Source: Zygnema cylindricum (Eukaryota > Streptophyta > Zygnematophyceae > Zygnematales > Zygnemataceae). Taken from it: 64,000 nucleotides of DNA. Below, piece after piece: positions 54,038-64,000 of this stretch (positions within the stretch are counted from its first letter, which is position 1; each line of letters starts with the position of its first letter). The translations under genes were made by a program, and so were the position numbers. The stretch lies in contig JBBHKE010002431.1 of NCBI GenBank assembly GCA_037447655.1, positions 73,704-137,703 of the forward strand, read 5' to 3'. The notes under the pieces are model-generated. The model saw nothing but the letters and a program-made list of their open reading frames with translations. It made no database searches and was not told where the DNA came from.

Positions 54038-57000
54038 GTCCCTCCTCTCTTCCCACACACAAACGACAAAAAAACGTATACAAAAAACGACAAAAAAATC
54101 GGACTAAACAAAGTTAAAACGATCAAAATTTCGATACCAACGAGGTTTCCTGCAAAAAATTAAGAAACGGACAAAAAAAAATTGACGCAAAAAAAAACCT
54201 GATATTTTTATTTTTTTTTAGAAACCCTAAAATAAGTTGAAGATCAAAAATTAATTTACGCAGTCACAAAAATTGAAACCCTAAAAAAAAACGACGACCG
54301 CCTTTTTTTTAATAAAAGAAGATAACCCTTTTATTTAAAAAAACGAAGTAGAAATAATCATAGAAACAAAAAAATCAAATAAAAAAAAAGTAATTGAAAA
54401 AAGGCGTCGCCGACTTTATTCGGTCGTTTCGGTTTCATGACCGTGACGCAAAAAACGACAAAAATGTACTTTCCGTACGGTTCGTCACGTTCTAATTCGT
54501 CACGCCTACGAAGAAAACTCACGTTCAAAACAACAAGCAGAAAGCGACAGAAAAAACAGAACACAAAAAAAAATAAAAAATAAAATAAAATCCCGGCTGT
54601 ATGTACGGCCTCGTATACGACAAAGTGGAAACTCCGTGCGGTCAGCTTCAAGTCATACAAGTACAGTACGATACGTACGATAACTGTCGAGTAAATGAAC
54701 CTAGACTGAATCGAGCGTTTTTATGTGTGAACGTCGCGTGTGAGGGGGGTCCACGTCGCCCTGCACTCCTTTCACTCCAATTTCGGTTTACGACGCCTCG
54801 CGCCGCGCGGCGCGTCGCAAGTATAAATATGTTTAGGGTTTTTTCCTCGTTAGCGTTTTTTTTATATAAAAAAAAACACAACCAACAACCCTATGACCCT
54901 AAAAATCCGCGGTACCCGGGCGATATTTTGCGAAGTGTGCAGGTCTCGGCGCATTTCGCCTCGTGTAGGACCACGGGCGAGAAAACTAACGAACCTAGAC
55001 TGTATTCGTAATTTTGTATATTCTAAAACATCTATCGGATTCGATATAGTTTCAACTAACATTATCTTGCTGTATAAACGACAAAATAACAGTACTGTAC
55101 GGTAAATTACTCCATATCTGCCGGTGGAGTCCACGTCATCAAAGAAAAAAAAATGTCCCACCTCGCCTTCTATTTTTTGCACCAATCAGATTTGATTTTT
55201 TATCTCCGTTCAATAACTTCCGTTTCTTGCGGCAGCTACCGTACAATTTCGTACAGTACCATACAATACCGTACGCGCCACAAAGGTCATCAGCTAGTCG
55301 TACGCTGCCATTTCCGTTAAATAGTATTTACTTTTATTAATCGTATTGTTCACTGCGCTAAATTACCTTTTTTAGTAAAGACACACTTTCCTATGACGTC
55401 AGCAGTAGGTCGGCGAAAGATCGCGCATTTATGAAACCGTACCCTGGACCGTTGGTGAACCCAGCTGCTGTTTGGCCGTTTATGGAAAAGATAAAAATGT
55501 ACGGAATGACATAAAAGGACGGCAGTTGAAATCGGCGTCATCGAGACGCCAGAGTCAGACAGCACAATTTCGTGCGAAACTGTCATGTGCTGACTCGTAC
55601 TTTTTTCAGTGCGATAGAAGACGCCAAAATGATAAATAGAATACTGAGAAAAGCTGAAAAGGTCAATATGGAATTGTGCAATTATTATACTGTACTGTAG
55701 CGTACCAATAACATTTGTTTGAAACGCTAAAAACAAAAAATAGAAATTTGAAAAAACAAAATCATCGCCACCATTTCCGAATCGGTCAATCTCTTCGATA
55801 TTCCTGGGCTAATAAAAGTACCAAAGAAAGCCAAAGCTTGTGGACTAGTGGAGCGCGAGGCGAAGCTTCTCTTTTGTCGTCTAATACCAACAAAAATTGA
55901 ATCATTTAATGACAGCTGATGATTAAAAGATTCGTTTCAGCAATTTGCACGCGACACTTGTCGGGAAATGACTATCATTACTCCAGGCTGGTATTTTTGT
56001 CCTTTGTCCGCATTCTCCAAGAAGAATATGTTTTCACAGGTGCTCATAATGTTGGTGTGTCGAACCATTTGTCTTTTATTTGTCTGTCTAGATTTGCCGT
56101 ACGACGGCTCATTTTTTCAATTCTGTAATTTAGCCCTCGTGCCAATCAGGCAATTTTTTTTATTTTTTTTTAGTCATTTCGCGGTCGTTTCCCGGTGACC
56201 CGATTTTGGCGCCCATGGGACGACCGTGGTCATATTTTTGGCCAATAAAAAATAATAATAAAAAAAAAAAAAACGCCGCGTTGTCATATAAAAATAGAAG
56301 GAATAAAATTCCAGGGAAGAAAAAAAAACTGTAGATTTTTTTTTTTAGTGATCAACTTCCAAAATTTGGCCGAACCGATTTTCCATTCTGCGACAACAAA
56401 AGAAGTTTCGCAAAAAAAAAAGTATTATTTTGTCCTGTTCGTATTCTTTCCGTACAATACACGTCCACCTTTGTTTTCCGCGGCTATCTCAACCATTGAG
56501 CATTCGCGAATTTTCGCAAAACGACAATAAGCGAAAAAGTGGCCCGACCGGCCGAGGGCCACACAAAAAAAGGAAAAGGTACAGTACCCCATTTTCTTTC
56601 TGTCAGGATGACGTGGAAGCTCGTGGGCCAATTCGGGAAACCATTGTTTGACCACTGAATGTTTTGTCTTTTAGTGAAATGATATAAATCACGGAAGGAT
56701 AGCGACAAAAATGCCAAAAACATCAGCCGACGCTTCATGTGCAGTGAAGGTCGTTGGTGCCGTACGCATTAATTTGTCTCTTGCGTCTAAGGGAAGGATC
56801 GTAGGTGGTTGATCAACGGCTGAATCTTCCGGAATCAAAAAAGAATATTCGTTTGATTCAAATGTCGGTCAGGTACACATCGCGGTAAAAAGAAGCTTTG
56901 TCGGGCAGCAAAAATAATTTGGTCATTTCAACGACTTTGGAATTAATTGGCCGTACGATTATAGCGGATTCTGATCTGGACGGCTAAATGTTTTTGACCT

Positions 57001-58248
57001 AAAACCTAAAAAATGACCTAATTTTGCCTTTTTTGGTCTCTTGATGGCGCGGAACCCTAATAATTTTTTTATTTCTTTCCCGAAATGTCCTAACCGACAA
57101 AGTGAAGGTTAACAATTCTAATGCACGACTATCTTAATCCGCACGTGTCGACAGGGCTACGGCGTTTCAAACTTTGGAAAGTCCAGTTTTGAGCAGCCGT
57201 ACCAAAAATTTGGAGCCACGTGGACATCTTCGCGCAACCCTAGTGGTCCTAAGTCAGAACACACATGCAAACTTGCAAAGCAGCAGCGTATTTGTCGTTT
57301 AGTTACGCAAATGAGCTTCAAACTTTTTCGGGTGGATTTTTTTGCCTGCCCTAACTTTGCCGTAAGACAGTACGGATTAGCACCGCCTTTCCAGCCGTCC
57401 GCTCTCAAAGTAAATCCCAGCATTCCACGTGGCAGGTCTTTAGCAAATGTTCCGGAACTCTTCAGTCAGCACTAGGGTACAAACAAAACAGAAGAGCAGA
57501 AGACTCTCCTTAACTTTTCTGCCTGAACTACGCGACAAAATAATGGGCATAGTATGTTTTCTGCCGGAAAAGATCTGAAAAAGCAGACGGCCGGTCAAAA
57601 TGACTGCCGCCATAATTGACGGCCTACAGAATCTGACCGCCCACCACTCAAAAAAAGGTCGCTCCTCGTTCCGTACAGCTCTGTGAAAACGTTTGCGTCA
57701 GTAGTCAACTGACGTGGCATGACTTCCGTACAAAGCTCTATTGAAACAGTCCAAAAAAACAAACGTGGTAAGGGCCCTTTCAGGAATATTCTCTATAACG
57801 ACAAACGTAAGTACACTTTTCTCCGCGAGGTATTATGCTTTAGAAAAAGGTATGCTAGCCGCCAAAATTCAGAAAGTTTGTACTATTTATTTGTCTTTCT
57901 GGAATAACTTCGTCACAAATTCCAGTTTCACAGAATTTTCCTAAAACTCAGTCAATATCGGATTCGAAGTCGGAGCAGATCTAGGGAGAACGTTTAGGGT
58001 TTGATTCAATAAAAATGACAATTATTCGGTACGACAAAAACCTGTAAAAACAGATTAACTGCTAATGCTGTGGTTCAGTTTCCTGTCCCGTAAACTACAA
58101 CTGCCGCCGAATGTTCATTTTTAACGTTTTGTTGCGGTCCAGTCAATTTAACATTTTTTAGCAAATTAAAAGTAAACATAATCGCATTCGACCGTTAGAT
58201 CGAATTGATTGACGCCATTCCTAGACTCCTATCATTTATTATTTATTT
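54038..58248. other. upstream region of the protease gene, no gene recognised
   Basis: The stretch 54780-54840 is locally CG-rich with a palindromic CGCGCCGCGCGGCGCG and is followed by GTATAAATATG, a possible plus-strand TATA element with no supported gene behind it. Open frames up to 136 codons (54601-55011 plus; 55736-55350 minus) show no domains. GTAC words are frequent around 55240-55275 and 55685. Nothing further is supported. Confidence 0.5.
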
Positions 58249-58610
58249 AAGGGAATTGCTAATCGCAGAGACAATTTTTGCTGCGCGCAGATAGCTGTCA
58301 AAAATTGTACATTTGAAGTACAGTTTAGTACAAGTTACGTACCTTTGAGTTCATATTTGACGGTCAATCCGTCGAACAACTTTGACTGGCGAAATATTGT
58401 AATGACGGTTAAGGGTGAACTTCCATTAAAGGAAAAGTGGGGTTGTTTACTGGACGCCGTACGATTTCGTACAGATTCGTACCAATTTTATTTTTTTGTC
58501 AGAAGAAACATGACGAAACATGTCTACTGGATGGCTCCAATATTATAGGCGTAAGTATCGACCGTTGGATTTTTCACTTTTTTAGATTCGCGAAGCAATC
58601 ACGCACACGT

Positions 58611-58657
58611 CCAGTCTGAAGAGACTCTCCTCAGCGAGGAGAGTTTCTTCAGACTGG
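58611..58657. repeat. hairpin of the Harbinger-like element (copy 3)
   Basis: 22-bp arms CCAGTCTGAAGAGACTCTCC+TC and their inverse pair with a single mismatch around AGC. Confidence 0.93.
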
Positions 58658-59024
58658 TCGCGTACCATTGGTACACGTAAAAGTAAAAATTAAAATCACC
58701 ACGAACAGGCAATGAGAATCGAACACGTCCTACACGCCATGTGCCTTCCGCCACGGTGTATGAAGGTCGACCGAAATATCTTCGCACGCTCCTTCTGACA
58801 TCCCCTGACCTTAAAAATTTACTGCGCCTTTTTGACATTCCGTTTCGAAATTTTGATTTTCAATTTCAAAATTAAAATCTGGTCGAATTTTTTTCGTACG
58901 AATCATTAACTACCTCCACCCGTACAAATATTATGTACAGATTTTCAGCTTGAAGAATATTTATAGAATTTAAGAATCTGAAATTAACCTACGTGGCGCC
59001 AATCATAATTGAGAAACGATGTCT

Positions 59025-59058
59025 ACTGGCACGACATAATGGAAGGTCGTGCCAGTAA
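59025..59058. repeat. 12-bp stem-loop near the MITE right end
   Basis: TACTGGCACGAC and GTCGTGCCAGTA pair perfectly around ATAATGGAAG; the loop resembles the element terminus (TAATGGAG). Confidence 0.9.
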
Positions 59059-59160
59059 ACATGAGAAATAGACGTATCCTCATGTTTACTGGGACCGCCT
59101 AATGGAGAACAAGCCTAAGAAAGTGTCGCGCTTGCGAACGTCGACCGTCATAAAAAAAAA

Positions 59161-59938
59161 TAGTGTTGGGTATCGGGTAAATTCATATCGCGATAACCTC
59201 GATATTCGATATATCGAATACCGCTCGGGTAGAATCCTCGATATACCGTACCAAGACCAACATAAATTATCGCGATATATAGTATTTTTTTAAAAATTAA
59301 TATTTAATATTTCTATATAATATGTAATTTGTCTAATACGCCACGTACGACGTGATTTTTGTTCCGTGACATAAAGGTAGACGCCGCAAAATGTAACCGA
59401 CAAAAAAGTACTAATTATGTAATTCATATCATTACTTATTTGGGGTATAGTTACACCAGGAGGTCTTTGTAATAGTACGGACAACAAAATTATTGTATTA
59501 CAGAGGCCTCGGTTACATCACGTATCGTCTGTAAACAAGTTTTTACATACGTGTTCTGATTTGAGTGGTTCCTTGTAAGTTGACGATCAAATATTTAAAA
59601 TAGTCAAAGATTTGAAACGAACCATTTTCGTATGGAAATCTGTAATTGCGTATTACGTACGTGTACTTCGCAAGTGTACCGCGACAATGTACCTCAAAGA
59701 TCTCCTTCACTCTGCTCACTTTCAAGAAAAAACCGTATTTCTTTTCGGCAAAGATTTTACGGTCACCTTGTCCGAAGGCACGTCACTTTGGAGATTTGTG
59801 AAAATTTTCATTTTTTTTTAATGCCTCGATATATCGGCAATAACTCGCGATATTTTGGTTTTCGATATATCGATTATCGGGTACCTGAAATTTGATATAT
59901 ATCGAATATCGACAAAAGGTCCTCGATACCCAACACTA
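59161..59938. mobile_element. hAT-like non-autonomous element, 778 bp, nested
   Basis: Ends TAGTGTTGGGTATCG and CGATACCCAACACTA. The flanking 8 bp are AAAAAAAA and AAATAAAA, fitting an 8-bp hAT duplication. Subterminal sequence is rich in ATATCG palindromes (CGATATTCGATATATCG). It is itself invaded by a 3'-truncated copy of the 61709 element (59443-59821). No transposase. Confidence 0.85.
59443..59821. mobile_element. truncated copy of the GGGTATxGTTACA element
   Basis: Aligns closely with 61709-62190 (TCGGTTACATCxCGTA, TTTGAGTGGTTCC, TTTTCGGCAAAGATTTTACG, GTCACCTTGTCCGA). The right end is missing where hAT sequence resumes. Confidence 0.85.
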
Positions 59939-60708
59939 AAATAAAACCAATTCACACGGCCGGCCAAGGTTTACGGTAATTTTACCTTCGCTGAAAATGG
60001 TTTGTTTCCTTAATTTACAGAGTTTGTTGGTTTCGTCGCGCGTGACAACGAACGTTTTTATCATTTAGTTTCATCGATATTTCTTCGCGGGTACGCTTTC
60101 TTATCTTGTACGAAGTTTATTTCGTTTCGTGCGAGTTTATACATATGGCTAAGTTAAATGTCAGTATGTGCTCTCATTGTGGAGCTCAGTGAAGTGAGAA
60201 ACTACCTGAGCACAGCCATTTTATGTAGATGTGTTTACCGCAGTTTTGTTACTGTAAACCTTGGCCGGCCGTATGAATTGTTTTTTTTTATGACGGTCGA
60301 CGTTCGCAAGTGCGACACTTTTTGAACCGTCGCTAGAATATTTCGCCAGTCAAAGTTGTTCGACGGATTCACCGTCAAATCTGAACTCAAGGGTACTAAA
60401 CTGTACTTCAAATGTACAATTTTTGACATTGCGCGTAGCAAAAATTGTCTCTACGATTAACAATTCCTTTATTTAATTTTTATTATTTATTTATGTCATT
60501 TAGCCTTGTGAGGACAATAACGCCATAATACATAGATGTCTTATGCGCATAAAACGCACGGAGTAAACTAACGAATACTACGTAGAGTGCTCATAAAACA
60601 ATTTCAAACGTTATAAAATTCGTCGCAAAATTCGTTTTTTTTTTTAGCTTTCAAATTTTAAAAACATAAATATTCATTACCCTTAAAAATTGATAAATGC
60701 AACGAACT

Positions 60709-61062
60709 GGCGGCGAGTGTCGGAATTAACGACGTCTCTAACGACGGCTTCCTTTTGAAGACGGAGTGGAGGACAGATGAAAATAGGCGCGCGCAAATAA
60801 AGCAAAACGGTTCAAGGAAGCCACCGTTGAAGACGCCATAAAGTTCGCGCTTTGCTGTTCAGATAAAAATACGCGTGCGAGACGCCATAAATTCCACAGC
60901 TCGCCGCTCAGATAAAAATACTCGCGCGGAAATGAAGCAAAACTGAAAAGTGCAACAAACAAGCGGCGAGCGGCGAAATTTATGGCGTCTCCAACAACAG
61001 CTTCCTTTTGAAGACGGAGTAGAGGACATATGAAAAATACGCGGGCGAAAATAAAGCAACGT
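60709..61062. repeat. two 100-bp direct repeats with inner inverted copies
   Basis: 60709-60812 and 60965-61062 share GCTTCCTTTTGAAGACGGAG and AAATAAAGCAA. Between them GACGCCATAAA...CAGATAAAAATAC occurs twice at 48-bp spacing, and part of it returns inverted in the second repeat (AATTTATGGCGTC). Confidence 0.75.
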
Positions 61063-61400
61063 TTTTTTAATGTCCGTACAAATTTATGTACAGTGTGATA
61101 CGTACGAAATCTACAAATTTTACGAAACAAGCGAATACTACGTAGTTTTTGTAAAAAAGTCAAAATTCGTACGAATAGGACATCTATGCCAAAATAGTTC
61201 CATCGTACGTTTCTCTAATTGCACGGACATCATTATTGGTTGTAATGTTAGACATACGTGTTACGCTTTGAGTGGATTAAAGAATAAATATTGAGAATCG
61301 TCAAAGATTTTTCCAACCGTGCAATTTCATTGCGAAGTATGTATTTTCGTACTATATCACTTGTACAAATTTTAAAATTCTACTTTTATTTTCACTATAC

Positions 61401-61694
61401 CATAGTTCAAAAGTAGGTGAAAGTAGGCCCATACAATATGCCTATTGTACGCAAAACATACAATATGACCTTAAGACCCATATTGTATTCGGCCCTATTT
61501 GGACCATTTAAAACATTCGGACCATAAATTGGAACAATTAAAACATTCGGACCAATAATTTTATTTACACCGTCAGATTCGGACGATCGGACGGTCGCTG
61601 ATCAAAGTAGCGATCTAAGAAGATCACATGAAAAGCCCATAGCACAACTTACGATAAAGGCGCCGACCATAAAAACGCCTACTTTTGAACTATG
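61401..61694. mobile_element. short MITE with 17-bp perfect TIRs
   Basis: CATAGTTCAAAAGTAGG and its exact inverse CCTACTTTTGAACTATG bound a 294-bp non-coding core. TATA-like flanks may be the target duplication. The core has its own imperfect repeat of TACAATATG. Confidence 0.75.
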
Positions 61695-61708
61695 CTCTAT
61701 ACCACTAA

Positions 61709-62479
61709 GGGTATGGTTACATCAGGAGGTCTCTGTAATAGTACGGACAGCAAAATTTCTGTAATACAGAGGCCTCGGTTACATCGCGTAGCGTTTGTAA
61801 ACAAGTTTTCATATACGTGTTTCGATTTGAGTGGTTCCACTTAAGCTGACGATCAAATCTATAAAATCGTCAAAGATTTGAAAACCGACCATGTTCGTTT
61901 GAAAATCCGTACTTCCGTATTACGATCGTGTACTTCGCAAGGGTACCGTGTCAACGTACCTCAAAATCCCCTTCACTCTGCTGACTTTCATCAGTCCTCT
62001 ATTTCATTTACATTGACTGCAAAACAAAAACGATAAAAAATAGCGCGCGAAACCATGGAGCTGGAAGGAGGACAAAAACCGTACGTCTTTTGGAAGGCAA
62101 AATCCGTACTTCTTTTCGGCAAAGATTTTACGGTCACCTTGTCCGACGGCACGTGACATCGGGGACGTGTCAAAAATTTAATTTTTCTTCGTCGCAAGTC
62201 TTTTTAGTCCACGTGTTGCGATTTTACAGGTTCTGTATTGGTGAACCCACCTCGCGGAGGTGGGTTCACCAATACAGAGGCGGATGGAGGGATTGCTTCG
62301 CGGATGAAGACCAGAATACAATCGGACGGTCGATGTTTTCTCCCGGATCCTTGGAGAATCGTAATCTTATTTTCTGTAATGTTTTTTTCCAAAAACTCAC
62401 GATGAGGTAGTACGGCATGGTACGGCTAGGTACAAAATTTTGTAATATACCTCACTTTTTGTCTGATGTAACTACACCC
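61709..62479. mobile_element. TAA-flanked TIR element (Harbinger-like), 771 bp
   Basis: The left end GGGTATGGTTACATCAGG is preceded by TAA; the right end CTGATGTAACTACACCC is followed by TAA. It carries a perfect hairpin (62232-62278) and a second imperfect stem near its left end (AGGTCTCTGTAATAG against CTGTAATACAGAGGCCT, 61728-61775). No transposase frame. Confidence 0.85.
62232..62278. repeat. perfect 22-bp hairpin in the 61709 element
   Basis: TCTGTATTGGTGAACCCACC+TC and its exact inverse pair around GCG, again with the CCTC-loop-GAGG apex. Confidence 0.97.
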
Positions 62480-62985
62480 TAAAGCTACCTTTTATTCGCA
62501 GTCGCTCTGTTTTTTTTACGGCTGCTTTTCAGCCTTGTCTTTTTCGAAACGACAACTCGAAGCGCGGGAAACCACGTAGTTGAATGGAAGACAAAAGGAG
62601 CGTGACGGGAGATATATTCTGTCAAAGACTTTCTGATGGATTCTGGTGGATTCGCCTCCATCTTACCACGTGGCGGATTCTTATTGTTCCACGAGGGAGA
62701 ATCATCCAAGAGTAGCGATTTTACACTTTTCGTACTTGATTAGGCACTTCCCGGAGGTGGGTAGCCAATTAGGGAGCCGGATGTACAGATTGCTTCGCGG
62801 ATGAAGACAAAAGATAATCTAACGGTCAATGTTTGCTCTTGGACTCTTAGAGAATCATGGTCGGATCTTCTGTTTTGTTGCTCTTCAAAAAATCCTAAGA
62901 AAACAATACCACATGGTACGGTAAAGTACGAAAATATGTAAACAACCTCTTTCTTCTAATGGAAATTCATCCTAAACTTTTGGAG
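62480..62985. mobile_element. probable degraded copy of the same element family
   Basis: The right side GTAAACAACCTCTTTCTTCT, TAATGGAAATTCATCCTAAA is the inverse of the GGGTGAACTTCCATTA terminus. Inside, GGATTGCTTCGCGGATGAAGAC (with neighbours) also occurs in 61709-62479. A decayed stem lies near 62733-62775. The left end was not found. Confidence 0.55.

Positions 62986-64000
<1,015 letters not shown>

Larger units (their letters stand above)
58413..59115. mobile_element. Harbinger-like MITE, 703 bp, nested
   Basis: The left end GGGTGAACTTCCATTAAAGG and the right end CCTAATGGAGAACAAGCC are flanked by TAA (58410-58412 and 59116-59118). The empty site in the right arm of the fold-back host confirms both ends. 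It contains hairpin copy 3 and another stem-loop at 59025-59058. No transposase. Confidence 0.9.
58249..60470. mobile_element. fold-back element with long arms, carrying two nested insertions
   Basis: The left arm (58249-58412, 59116-59160, 59939-59990) and the right arm (60240-60470) are inverted copies of about 230-260 bp, sharing GAGACAATTTTTGCT, AAATTGTACATTTGAAGTAC, CCGTCGAACAACTTTGACTG, GCGAACGTCGACCGTCATAA and CGGCCGGCCAAGGTTTAC. The uninterrupted right arm acts as the empty-site reference for both insertions in the left arm. Outer flanks are ATTTA-rich, so the target duplication is uncertain. Confidence 0.85.

Noticed and set aside
54601-55011. 136-codon plus-strand frame behind a CG-rich block
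   Set aside because: No domain, biased composition, and it overlaps equally long minus-strand frames.

Overview
This is a eukaryotic nuclear window. Its genes are spliced, intergenic DNA is AT-rich and full of mobile elements, and there is a sequencing gap of N at 27571-27784. Three host genes point to the green (streptophyte) lineage: a plant-type leucine-rich-repeat (LRR) gene built from 72-bp exons, a GT37 (xyloglucan-type) fucosyltransferase, and a papain-type protease with C-terminal EGF-like and LysM-like modules. A plant-style tRNA-Met primer site in one Copia element agrees. I cannot name the species; a charophyte alga or early-diverging land plant is my best inference. All exon models below were built by eye from splice signals and phase agreement.

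Layout. 1-27.3 kb: a minus-strand LRR gene. Its signal-peptide, N-terminal-cap and first-LRR exons lie at 26.05-27.29 kb, and four more 72-bp LRR exons lie at 1.5-4.8 kb; the gene runs off the left edge. The 21 kb between the two exon groups is packed with transposons: an old minus-strand Copia (5.69-12.6 kb) with plant-type primer site, a plus-strand Copia (13.04-18.51 kb) primed by a half-tRNA, small TIR elements, a Harbinger-like MITE and a decayed LINE-type reverse transcriptase. The plus-strand Copia sits inside a TIR element that itself sits inside an LTR fragment. 27.4-39 kb: MITE and hAT remnants, a broken Ty3/gypsy integrase (31.1-32.4 kb), an 0.8-kb polypurine tract, a 41-bp minisatellite of about 53 copies with a 12-unit higher-order period (35.1-37.3 kb), and a chain of long-TIR elements (37.6-39.0 kb).

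39.65-43.9 kb: the GT37 fucosyltransferase gene, plus strand, six phase-consistent exons; the N-terminal membrane-anchor exon was not found. 45.1-46.4 kb: a Harbinger-like element. 48.2-54.0 kb: the minus-strand cysteine protease gene, nine exons with agreeing phases (about 509 codons), encoding signal peptide, propeptide, papain domain, EGF-like domain and two LysM-like modules. 54-64 kb: no recognisable gene, but a dense set of nested TIR elements, ending in an (AT)n microsatellite that runs off the right edge.

The host genes share a cell-surface or wall theme: a secreted LRR protein, a Golgi enzyme that fucosylates wall polysaccharide, and a secreted protease with carbohydrate-binding-type LysM modules. 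No evidence shows that they act together. The most unusual signals are the protease-EGF-LysM architecture, TAA-flanked TIR elements that each carry a central hairpin whose stem differs between copies yet stays paired, and the LRR exons multiplied together with their introns.
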